A stretch of 64,000 nucleotides of DNA from Proales similis (taxonomy: Eukaryota; Rotifera; Eurotatoria; Ploima; Proalidae): assembly GCA_019059635.1 (NCBI GenBank), contig JAGVRJ010000015.1:744001-808000 (forward strand), written 5' to 3'. This document shows positions 1 to 9,406 of this stretch, piece by piece. The notes below the pieces were generated by a model. The model searched no databases, had not been told where the DNA came from, and was given only the letters and a program-made list of their open reading frames with translations. Position 1 is the first letter of the stretch; each line of letters begins with the position of its first letter. A program made the position numbers and the translations under genes.

Positions 1-445
1 GGTCGCTCGGCTCGTCTTCGCTCAGCTCAACGCCAACCACTTTGTAGACAGAGTCCGACTGGCTGCCGCCTAAGAGGTGAACTTGTTCGTGAAGGAAAAA
101 TCGCTCGCGGGCAAAGCCGACAATCTCGTCCAGAGTTTCCTTCAGGTTGCCGCGGCCGGTCAGCGTGACCAGGTAGAGCAGTGCGCGTCTGAGTCCACTC
201 GAGATGCATTTGAGTGTCTGGCGCGCCTGCTGCTCGTGCTCGAGAGCTTCGGAAAACGTGAGGCCAGACTTGCCGGTCAGCGAGCAGGTCCAGACCAGAC
301 TGTTGCAGAGGATGGTGCGTTCGAAGTATTGGTCGTAGTCGAGAAATATCTCGCCGGTGAGCTTAGAATAAAACACGAGCGTGTCAGGTGCCACATTCTT
401 GGGCACAGGCAAGCGCTCGAATCGCTGCTTGTGTAGAAGCGGCAT
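1..445 (-). CDS. BAZ1A: BAZ1A/ACF1 N-terminal exon (WAC domain), partial
   Basis: Reading the minus strand from the ATG at 443-445 gives an open frame of 148 codons with no stop, running off the left edge. It begins MPLLHKQRFERLPVP and includes FERTILCNSLVW, TGKSGLTFSEALE and an RFFLHEQV segment. This is the WAC domain at the extreme N-terminus of ACF1/BAZ1A, which normally starts MPLLHRKPF. ACF1 is the large non-catalytic subunit of ISWI remodelling complexes (ACF/CHRAC), and its WAC domain binds DNA. The start is clear because family members begin at this same methionine. DDT, PHD and bromodomain regions should lie to the left of the window. BAZ1B also has a WAC domain, but the residues resemble BAZ1A more. 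The paralogue choice rests on memory of the family, not on a search. Confidence 0.88.
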   Translation of the reverse strand, partial: MPLLHKQRFERLPVPKNVAPDTLVFYSKLTGEIFLDYDQYFERTILCNSLVWTCSLTGKSGLTFSEALEHEQQARQTLKCISSGLRRALLYLVTLTGRGNLKETLDEIVGFARERFFLHEQVHLLGGSQSDSVYKVVGVELSEDEPSD

Positions 446-1948
446 GCCGTTCTTTCTGTCTGTCTAGAGCACGCGCGCACACACACACACTTTTCTCAGC
501 CTCAGAACCGTTCGTGCATCCGTCGGCGGTTGAGGGCCGATATCTGAAAAATGGCAACAAAATCGATAAATCAACTGAAGAGTGAGTGCGACGCGATGCG
601 CGCGCCATTCCATCTATCATCGTCGTCGTCGTCCCCCTCGTCATCATCATAATAATATATTCAAGCACAACGTCACTTTGGAGCTGGACGCACGCGCTGC
701 TAGAAACAAGGATTTAGATTAACGGCCGTCTGAAAAGCAACAACTCACGCAGCGGCAACGACGACGACGACGACAAGCAGTTTATGCGCAAACGCGTCCA
801 GCCAATCACGCTCTGTCTAACAGTTGACCACCGATCGAACTAGGTGCGGTCCGCTAAATTGTCCGACAGAGCAACCTGGCTGCTGTCTTGTGGCGCCCGT
901 TTCGCCCAAACACAACATCTCGCTGCTGACTCGTCTCACTTTTTAAAGCGTTCGTCGAACAAAGTGTTCGTGCCATTCACCATTTATATTATGTTCAAAC
1001 CTGCTCACAAATATATATATAGAGAAAAAAAGAGAGAGAGAAGAAGTGAGTTGAGCTCATTGCACTCTGGTTGCGAGCGCGTGCGTGTTCGCAATGTTCT
1101 ATTTGCTGGCTTAGAAAAACGAAGCAGCGAGAAAGAGAGCGATAGGAGAGAAATCCGTCTACTGACTGAACGGTCGAACGAAAAGTGCGCAGGAAAATCC
1201 TGTAACCATAGAGACTGGCCAGAGACAAGGCCAAATCGAAAAGGTGACCCTGGTCCACGACCCTGCTTGCCCCGCCCGTCTCTCCTCTTTCCCGCCTTCG
1301 CCCACAGCTCTTCGTCCTGTCGTCGCCCGAGTAGAATGAGCCAATTTGAAAGCAGTCTCTATGCGCAACCAAATTGCCAATCAGCGACCGTTTGAGCGGT
1401 CAATTCAGCCAAAGTGCTTTTTTGCTTTTTTATTCGACCGACAATTAGCCATCGTCCCCAACTCCTTGTTTAGACGGTTCTCACTTTTTTCTCTTTCAGT
1501 CGAACGCGTCATGTTATTTTCTAGTTGCGAGCTGAGTAATAATTTTCTAAACGGGGGTTGCTAACTGGCGCAGTTTCGAATGTCTCCGAGTCTCAAAGTC
1601 GAGCGCGCAGTCGAGTCAGTAAAAAGAGTAAAAATCGATAAAAACAGAGGCAGTCGATTTAAGACGTCGATTTGCCAAATAAAAGGTTCAAGTAATTAGA
1701 GAGCCTTGAGCCGATCGGTCAATGTCTGTTGGCGGGCGGGTTGGAACTAAGAAACGATCATAAATCAAACTGGATCGCATCGCGTTGGCGTCGAGAAAGT
1801 TAATCGAGCTGCACTGGGTGTCGAAAAGCAGCTCAAGACGAACCTGGCACTGCTCAGGCAGTTTTGCTCAATTTACTTGGACTAATCGAGCATGGCCTAC
1901 ACATTCGACTGTGTGAACGCGCCAGATCATAACGCCGACTGGCTTTGG
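446..1948. other. intergenic: divergent promoter region and 5' UTRs
   Basis: This 1.5-kb stretch separates the minus-strand ACF1 start from the plus-strand FN2-CAP gene. It holds a short CA repeat (about 478-490), GA-rich and AT-rich patches near 1005-1045 and scattered TC-rich tracts. Open frames here, such as the one at 844-1395, have unbiased composition and match nothing I recognise. I see no RNA gene. Confidence 0.5.
478..490. repeat. short (CA)n microsatellite
   Basis: An uninterrupted CA dinucleotide run lies about 35 bp upstream of the ACF1 start codon, in its 5' UTR or promoter. Confidence 0.7.
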
Positions 1949-1956
1949 TATAAAAA
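1949..1956 (+). promoter_or_regulatory. TATA box of the FN2-CAP gene
   Basis: TATAAAAA lies 72 bp upstream of the ATG at 2021. With the usual 28-32 bp spacing, transcription would start near 1980 and leave a 5' UTR of about 40 nt. This is the clearest core promoter element in the window. A TATA-driven single-copy promoter suits a tissue-specific secreted protein. Confidence 0.6.
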
Positions 1957-2020
1957 TGAGTTGAATGAACAAGAGCGAGATGTTAGTCGATAATCGAACA
2001 GAATAAAGCAAGCGGCCAAA

Positions 2021-3961
2021 ATGATCCAGAAGGGCCCATCCGTGGTGATGCTCACATTTCTCGTCGCCCTTCTCTCGCCCCTGCCGCGTGTCAGTTGTCT
2101 ATGTAAGCTGCTCTCTTGTGCGCCTCTGCCTTCGGCTCTAAGTCGGCCTTGGCCAGTCTACGTAAAGAACGTCAGTGGTTGTGTCTTCCCGTTCGAGTAC
2201 GACGGCAAAATGTACAATGACTGTATTGATGAAGGCAAGAAGTATCCATGGTGCAGCGAGGCTCCGAATTTAAACACGATCTGGAAATACTGTTACGGTA
2301 GGATTCTGACTGTGCCAGTGCGTCATGCTTGATCTTACACTAATCGTTGTCTGGCCAAGACATGAGCAAAACTGACCTGGACTGTGCAACTGAGTGCAGT
2401 GATCGAGAGTATCCTTATTGTCGGGCAAAAGATCGCCGCAAAATCTACTGCTTGGGTAAGCAATGAGCAGCAAAAATGAGTCTGGCAAAGATCTTAATCT
2501 GTGTCGTTGTCGTCCACTGCTAGACAAAATGACCAAGAATAGTCCACCAAGTGAGTGCAGTCACAGTAATTGACGAATAGGGCTGTTCTAATTCGAAAAC
2601 TTGAAAAAAGACTTGCCGTGCAGCAAAGAGTACCGTGAAATCTCACCATACCACACGGCCTGTCTAGCGCCAAGTCCCTATGTCTACAACTATGGCATGA
2701 CTCAGGCGGAAAAGGACGGCATACTTCAGCTTCACAACGAATGGCGCGCGAATCCCAAAGTGCCAGCTGCGAGAATGCAGCGATTGGTTAGCTGCCTGTC
2801 GGTGTCGATCTGTCCTGCTCAATTGACTTGGCTCATTTTCCAAAGTACTGGGACGATCGTCTGGCGTACGTGGCGCAGAAGCATTCAGAACGGTGCTCGT
2901 TCTATCACGATAGCGCAGAGCTGCGGCAGATACCTGGCACAGGCAAAAACTCGGGCCAGAACATTGTGATGGTCAGCAGCACCAAAGACTACAACTGGAC
3001 TTATTCGTACGACATGATGTACAGTGGCGAAGAAAAGCGATGGGAATACGGCTCTGGCATCAAGTCCAAGTACAGTGGCCTTCATGCTCTTCATTACACA
3101 CAGGTCGGCTGCTGCTGAGCTTTATTCACTTGGGCTCTTCCCTAATGCATTTTGAAGATAATGATCGACGGTATGACCCGAATGGGCTGCGGCTACAGTG
3201 AGTGCATTTTTGCCGATCGTGTAGAAAAGTTTTTCGTCTGCAACTTCAACGAGATGTGAGCATTCGAGCTGAACCAACTAGAATCGAACTTGTTTCAGTT
3301 CAACTTGAACTAGGCAGTCAATGCACCACACTGAAAAGCCGTACGCGGAAGGAGAGCCATGCTCGGAATGTCCGAACAGCTGCTACAATAACAAGCTATG
3401 CGGTCTGTAGCTGCTTTAGTGCTTTAGTCGACGAATCTGGCTGTTAACCTGGAACGGTGTAAAGACTGCAAAGGAAAGGAGTGCTTGAATGGAGGCAAAA
3501 TCGACCCAGCCACCTGCAAATGCGACTGCTTTGGATTTTGGCAAGGCGATGACTGCTCTGTGCGTAAGTGTTCTTCGATATTGACCGAATTGGGCCCATA
3601 AACGCTTTGGAATCAATTAGCCATCGAGACCAAAGTCAACGAGCTGAATTGCACAATTCCGTTCTGGTACGACAACAAGCTGAACTACGATTGTGTGGAG
3701 ATTCAAGGCGACTGGATTTGTTCAAAGACAAAATTCTACCATCCGTACACGGAGGTAAATTGCGATCGCAAAATGGCAAGTTCATTCGTTTTAGCCTTAA
3801 GCCATCAGTATTTGATAAGAGAAAGCATTTTTAACAGAGACGTGCTGGCCGACTGGCACCAACAGGTTCAAGCGAAAATGATTTCATTCAGCGTTTGTTT
3901 GACAATAGCTTTTAAATGTTTGTTGGTGAAATTTGATCAAAGCTCCTTTTTATTCGACTAA
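2021..3961 (+). CDS. secreted FN2-CAP-EGF-FN2 protein (CRISP/VAL-like)
   Basis: Multi-exon gene with introns of about 50-70 bp. The ATG at 2021 opens a hydrophobic signal peptide (about residues 8-28). In order come: a fibronectin type II module (CVFPFEYDGKMYNDC ... WCS); a Cys-rich linker; a CAP/SCP domain with HNEWR, YWDDRLA, HSERC, GQNI and FVCNFNE motifs; a Cys-rich segment GEPCSECPNSC; an EGF-like module (CKGKECLNGG ... CKCDC); and a second FN2 (CTIPFWYDNKLNYDC, WICS). The CAP active-site pattern is altered: the first family histidine is in LHNEWR, but no HYTQVVW box is seen, only HYTQ then IMIDG across a splice. CAP proteins are extracellular (venom allergen, CRISP, PR-1), while FN2 modules bind collagen or glycans. 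The last exon is uncertain: reading on gives a stop at 3959-3961, but a GC-donor splice near 3777 could shift the tail. Confidence 0.75.
3948..3953 (-). promoter_or_regulatory. poly(A) signal of the minus-strand TPR gene
   Basis: TTTATT on the plus strand reads AATAAA on the minus strand, about 200 bp beyond the stop of the cadherin-like/TPR gene. It lies upstream of the opposing gene's own signal at 4062, so the two 3' UTRs should overlap. Confidence 0.5.
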
Positions 3962-4061
3962 TGCCCAATGGTCTAAGACTTTACCTAACTTTTATCTCCT
4001 GCGTGTGTGTGTTGATGTTGTCTCAGTTTGTTTAGTAGATCGCTTCATAAACTTAATCGAG

Positions 4062-4067
4062 AATAAA
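4062..4067 (+). promoter_or_regulatory. poly(A) signal of the FN2-CAP gene
   Basis: AATAAA about 100 bp after the likely stop of the FN2-CAP gene. Confidence 0.5.
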
Positions 4068-4149
4068 AGAATTATTATCAGACAGCCAGATGGCCGTAGT
4101 TGGTTGGCTGGTTGGTTGAATGGCAGAGCTCATTGCTCACAAGGCGCTT

Positions 4150-7100
4150 CTAGATCCATCCTTTGAACTTGAAAAATTGAGCCAAGTCCGGATCGTCGAT
4201 TGACTTTCGATGAACGCCGGCGTAAATCTGTCTGCACGCGTTCGTTTTGTTCGCTCTGTCCAAAGTGTCCACGTATTTTTCAATCACGGCTGCATCGGAT
4301 CAATTTGAATTGGAAATGGTCAAATCGATGCGAATGGACAACAACTCACCGACACCCATTTGACGCGCCCAAACAATCAGATAGCGAACCAGACGCTCGT
4401 CGTCGTACATTTTGCTGCCCATAAGCAACACAACCACTTCGGAGCAAATGAACGAGTCTTCAAGTCCTCTGGAGAAGAGCGCGCACTTTCAAATGAGTCG
4501 ATCGAAGACCAAGAGAATGATAGGGGTACCCTTCGCCGTCGCTGGTTGGATACTGGCAGTAAGCGTCGATTGCTTCCAACGTCTTGCCAATCTGCTTGTA
4601 CATCGAGGCGAGCTCAAGATAGGCGTCGGCAAACTAAAATTCTCAAAATTTTAGAGTCACGTTCGTTCGTCTTTTTGCTCCATTTTTACTTTGGGATTGA
4701 GCTCAATCACTTTGCGATAGTGCTTGGCGGCTTCGTCAAATTCTTTGAGTCGACAGCTCACTCGTGCACAACACAGGCTGAGTTGAACGTTCAGACGCAC
4801 AGCTTTAAGGTCTTCGTCCAATCTCTGGTACGCCCGGTCTGCTGCATCTTGGCTCGATGCCTCGTCGTTGGGCGATTTTTCGCTCTGAATCGGAGCAGTC
4901 TTGCAGGAAGCGGCCGGGCTACTCTTCACTGGCTCGGATTTGGGCTTCTTTTGTTCCGCAATCGCTCCCTTACGCTGAGTGTTCGCTTTTCCTGCAGCAG
5001 ACTTGCTCGCCGGGACTGTGGCCACCAAGGTTTTTGAGTTGGCACTGGCGGTGGAAGCTGCTTTAACATTGGCAGTCTCTTTTTTACCCGTTTCTTCCTT
5101 CTTAGATACAACTGGAGCGAACTGCGACTGCAACTGTTTCCACCAATCTAGTCCTTTCTCCCAGACTCATTGAAATTGAGCATTTTGCTGCGCTCGAGTT
5201 TAAACTTTACCAGTCAGCTTTTCGGACACGGCAGCTCTCTTGGGATCGCTGATCAGTTCAGCGGCAAATGAAAGAAATGCTTGGCTACTGTTTAGCAGGT
5301 CCGAGTCTGTTTCTGCTTTAAACTCGAGCTTGTAGTCGTAATTCTCGAGCAACGATGATGCCATCAGAATGTTGTTTAAGACACTCAACGGATTGGCGAA
5401 CAGAAGCTGTTGACATGTCTTTACATCGATCGGGATCGTTTAGGACAATTCGCAATTTAAAAAGAAAAAGGCAAGGCACCTCCTGCTGAGTCTGGATCAA
5501 CTTCTCGGTCAAATATTCGTTGGATGTCTGAATCAGATTCAAAAGCGCTAAAGCTCGCTTTGATTTGGTCTTTCTCAGCGAATTGATGTTCTCAAGCGAC
5601 TCTTTGACTGGTTTGCAATTCAGCAGTCCTTCGTGAGCTTCAATTATGAGCGAAATGAGCTGATTGACCAATGTGGAGTAGTCTTTGGTTTCTCGCTTCA
5701 GTTTTCGACATTGATCCACCTCAAGCAGACCAATGAAGCTCAGCCAGCATGCCCTTGAAAGACAGAACGCTGGATTAGAGCAGTAGACGATTTAATTCGA
5801 TTGTTCGGCAGACAAACCATTTGAAAGAGTCTTCAGGTGCCAAAGTCGCAGATTGAATTCCGAATCGACTCTGAGCTTGACCCAGAACAACGAACGCCTC
5901 GATTAATAAGGTGTTCAAGACGCTCGCTTCGTTCTGAGCGTAAAGGCTGCTCCAGTCATACAAAGGCTGCTTGAGCATTTTCTTAATCAAAGAGGCCAGT
6001 CCTTGTCGAAGGTATGTGACAACCAACGGAACGTTCTTCTCCAAGTTCAAGCCTTGCCGCCACAAAGCGATCGCAAAGTAGACTCTTGCTTGTGCTTGAT
6101 TGTATTTGTCGTTCCAGTCCAAGCAAGGCTTTAGAAAGCTCAAACTTCGAGTGAACTGTCGAGATCGAAGCAGAATTCGGCCCAAGCTCAGCCACGTGGC
6201 AAAGTCTGTTTGCTGTCGCCCTAAGACAATCGTGGCTGCATCGGCAAACTTGAGCCGAGCCTGGTCCAGCAGGTCGCCGCCATCCGAATTCTTACTCCCA
6301 GAGCCCTTTGACTTGAGTCCAATTCTTCTTCAGCATGTTGATGAGCAAACTATGATCGTGTCCGATTGATTACCCGTGCGATTTTTTTAGCCTTGAACTG
6401 ATACAAGAGCTGGATCTGCTCGGCCTTGGCTGACTGGCCTGTATCCAATAGGTGCCTGTACTCGGCGTCGAGTGCTTTGAGCTTTTCAGCTTCTGGTGCA
6501 TCGGCAGTCACATTGCGCAGTCGACAGATCGCCTCTATTTCATCCTCTTTGGAGCTCTCGACCGCTAGCTGTCCTGTTGACAGTTGATCGTGCTCTCTGC
6601 AGCCGGAATCTTTTTTAGGGTGAATGAAAATCGATTCGAAAAAGTGACGCTCCTCCAATAGTTCGCCGAGTCGTTTGTGTGCCTCCGAGTCTGCACTCGA
6701 GTGTTTTATGGCAGTTGCTTGGTTGTATATGCTCATGTCAAGGGAGTATAGGGGACCGGTTTCGGCGTCTGAAAATTTTAGAAGCAAGTCCAACGGCATG
6801 CTGGTCAAGAAAAGATCGTATCGTCTCTTACCGGTCGGATCGGCACCTTTCCAAACTTTGAGTCGCTCAAAATAGCTTTCGAGTTGCGAGAGGCTATTTT
6901 TCTTAAGTCTATGAGGATCGGTTTCATCAAAAATGATCTGCAGCTGCTTTTCCCACTTGCGAGTCTTGAAAGGCTTAGCTCTGGCACTCTTCACTGATCT
7001 GAAGTACAAACTACCTGATTGCTTGCTTCAAATGCAGCAGGTTCGCCTATTAAACTCAATTCGCCAGAGATAGGTTTTTCTTCCGCCAGTATGAGTTGGT

Positions 7101-8071
7101 CGCAGTTCAGCTCTAAGTTGGCCGCAAGGATGAAACATTTGCGCAACTCGACTGTTTCGGTAAAAGTTCCGTCAAGAAGTGGCACTCTCACATCCAGTCT
7201 GGCGAGTTGCTTTTCTCGTTGGAAATCGACTTGGCCTGTCTCTTTGTCGCTGCTCTCATATCTTCCAGCTTCTGACAGTCTATTCCACAATTCAGCAATC
7301 GGATGGGAAAACGAGCCGGAAACTTGAGCGCCGTTCAGTTTTGTGCAGCACCAAATTGGCATTAGAGTGAACGGATCTTCGTTATCTAGCTGTGCTTTTG
7401 CATCCAGACAGACCAAAAATGGAACCGGTCTTCGAATTATTTTTATCAAATAGTTCTAAAAGCGCCCTATTCAATCGCCGCATTTCAAATCAGCTTATCT
7501 GCCATTGACTAACCTTGTTTGTTGAACGATCGGGTGAGGTGACGGCCACATCAATTTTGGACGCGCCGAAATTCAGATCGAGCTCGAATGAACCGGAGCT
7601 TTTAGGCTCAGCAGGAGTAGAGTCGCACAAAACTCGAACTTGTGTCTTTTGGTCGAAGAGCAGAGTCGAGAATTGAATTGCTTCACAGTTCCAGTCAACG
7701 TAACATTCGTAGTCTACGATGTCTGGCTCGAAAGATGGCTCAAGTTTTAGTCCTTTGATCTCAAATGACTTGAGATCGGCGTTTGAGGCTGAGAGCCTGA
7801 TGCAGTCGATTGAATAGTTTTTGATCGTTCCATCCTCGGACGTGACTTCGATGAGAATTTTGTTCAAGCCATCAATGAGCTGAACAGAATTGCCGACGCC
7901 CTCTTTGCTCTTGACGCTTGCTGAAGCGCCCTTGTCGCTTGTCTCTGTGCGCACCTTTAAAACTTGGGTCTCAGAGGAGACTACAAGCTTGTAGTTAACC
8001 ACGTCTCGTTCGAATGGTGGCTCAAGGCCACCAGGGCTAACGATCAGTTTGGAGAGATTGGCGTCGTCCAT
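4150..8071 (-). CDS. cadherin-like sandwich plus TPR protein
   Basis: Multi-exon minus-strand gene. The ATG at 8069-8071 opens MDDANLSKL. The first exon encodes two tandem repeats of about 95 residues with the cadherin-like beta-sandwich pattern (LSKLIVSPGGLEPPFERDVVNY and DLKSFEIKGLKLEPSFEPDIVDY, each ending in a GxNKI-type strand). The second exon follows after an intron at about 7453-7512 and contains a Cys-bearing segment (LMPIWCCTKLNG). A long, mostly helical and acidic middle follows. Then comes an Ala/Lys/Ser-rich linker (about 4870-5130) and a TPR-like unit (FDEAAKHYRKVIELNP). The C-terminus reads DDPDLAQFFKFKGWI, with the stop at 4150-4152. I do not recognise a named orthologue. TPR proteins are usually assembly scaffolds. 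The neighbouring dynein might suggest a ciliary role, but that is speculation. Confidence 0.7.
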
Positions 8072-8305
8072 GCCGCTCTTTTCTCTGCAAGCAAAAGCGC
8101 CAAGTCGTTGAGGGACGCAATTATTAGAATAGTTAAAGGCCGCCTCTGGTAACCATGGAGAGCGAATCAGATAGGCCGACTAAGGAGTACGCTCGGAGTC
8201 GACGAAGATAACTTTCAGGCGGCGAAAACTGCGACGTAGTAAATTCGGCAATGACGTAAATAGAAATCGTAAATTAGGCGCTTGTCAATAGCCTGATTTA
8301 CAATA
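8072..8305. other. short divergent promoter, TPR gene / GPCR
   Basis: Only 234 bp separate the two divergent start codons, so they must share regulatory sequence. No TATA box is evident. Confidence 0.4.
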
Positions 8306-9328
8306 ATGGCGATAAGGCTCTTTTCAATAAAAAGGAGCGCAATGCCAAGTTTAAAATCACAAGCGAACGAAATGAATCGATCGGCATCGAGCGGCGTGTC
8401 AGAACTGGGTCTCTTCTTGATCCCTCTGAAGGTCTGCTCAATTCTACTCAATCTGATTCTGAACGGCACCGTCATACTCATCATACTGGTGCTGATCAAG
8501 AACAAGACATATTCGGTTATGCTGCTTCTGTCAATCACCATAGCCAGTCTATTGAACGGACTTGTGTCTCAGACGTTCATGACCTTGCTCACAACGTTCA
8601 AGAGTTGGCATTGGCCTTCACAGCTCTGCTTCTTCTGGCTGCTCATCGACTCGATATCAAACAGTGTCTGCTTGCTGTCTCTGCTCTTGCTGGCCTCACA
8701 CCGTCTATTGATCATGACAAAGCCGTACGTGAATCGGGAGCGAATAGCCAAGTTCACTTTGGTGCGCTTGCTTGCATTGTGGATAGTTCCCAATTTCGTT
8801 TGGACCTTGATATTTTTCCTCTACTCTCCAAGTGTCCAGAGTGGGTCGGGAAAGTGCTTTTTGAATTTGGGCTTTACTGTTACACTTGTGGTGGACATTA
8901 CACTTTTTGCCGCGCCTACGCTTCTCATCATTCTGCTTAATTTGATGATTGTACTCAGCCTACGCAAAAGGACATCATTTAGACTGAAGCACATGGTTGC
9001 ACGCTGCTCAGTAGCTGCTTCAGGACCCTCGTCTGACCCGCCGACTGCAGTCGAGCTTCCTACACTAGAACAAGCATGCTTGTTCAAGGAGAAGCGAGCA
9101 ACCACTTGTCTCTTAATTAAAACGCTCTCTATTGTTCTATGCTGGCCCATGTTCATGTTTGTGTGGCCTATTAAAATCTGCTGTCCCAGTTCAATTGATT
9201 CAGGTGTCTACGAGTTTTCTAACTGGCTTGTCTATCTCAGCTCTACTCTAAACCCAATAATTATTCTCAAATTCGATCATCGCATTTGGGCCCATTGTAA
9301 GTCCCTGATGAACAATTTGCAAAAATAA
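8306..9328 (+). CDS. rhodopsin-family GPCR, aminergic-like, intronless
   Basis: A 340-residue single-exon frame with seven hydrophobic segments. An Asp at residue 115 lies in WLLIDSISNSV, in the TM3 position used by amine receptors, with the exact 17-residue spacing to the DRY site seen in histamine H3-type receptors. Cys108 and Cys184 can make the TM3-ECL2 disulfide. TM6 has LCWPMF and TM7 has LSSTLNP. Several signature residues differ: DRY is HRL (132-134), the TM2 Asp is Ser81 (IASLLNGL), and NPxxY is NPIII (316-320). These residues normally run activation and G-protein coupling, so signalling may be constitutive, biased or absent. Starts at Met13 or Met23 are also possible. The stop codon lies inside the AATAAA signal. 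The ligand is unknown. Confidence 0.82.
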   Translation: MAIRLFSIKRSAMPSLKSQANEMNRSASSGVSELGLFLIPLKVCSILLNLILNGTVILIILVLIKNKTYSVMLLLSITIASLLNGLVSQTFMTLLTTFKSWHWPSQLCFFWLLIDSISNSVCLLSLLLLASHRLLIMTKPYVNRERIAKFTLVRLLALWIVPNFVWTLIFFLYSPSVQSGSGKCFLNLGFTVTLVVDITLFAAPTLLIILLNLMIVLSLRKRTSFRLKHMVARCSVAASGPSSDPPTAVELPTLEQACLFKEKRATTCLLIKTLSIVLCWPMFMFVWPIKICCPSSIDSGVYEFSNWLVYLSSTLNPIIILKFDHRIWAHCKSLMNNLQK

Positions 9329-9329
9329 A
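9324..9329 (+). promoter_or_regulatory. poly(A) signal overlapping the GPCR stop codon
   Basis: AATAAA spans the TAA stop at 9326-9328. If used, the 3' UTR is only about 10-30 nt. The next start codon on the same strand is 79 bp after the stop. Confidence 0.55.
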
Positions 9330-9339
9330 AAAACTTACT

Positions 9340-9360
9340 CTCCTCTCTCTCTCTCTGCTC
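9340..9360. repeat. (CT)n tract between GPCR and dynein genes
   Basis: A pyrimidine-rich CTCTCT tract lies in the 78-bp spacer. It may be simple sequence, or core promoter or cleavage-region sequence. Confidence 0.5.
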
Positions 9361-9406
9361 TCTGGAGTGCTCTCTAAGACTATTTTCTAATGCGGTCCAG
9401 GTTGCC

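Noticed and set aside
844-1395. 183-codon plus-strand open frame upstream of the FN2-CAP gene
   Set aside because: Low-complexity basic composition, no recognisable domain, and an overlapping antisense frame of similar size. It looks like chance coding in promoter DNA.
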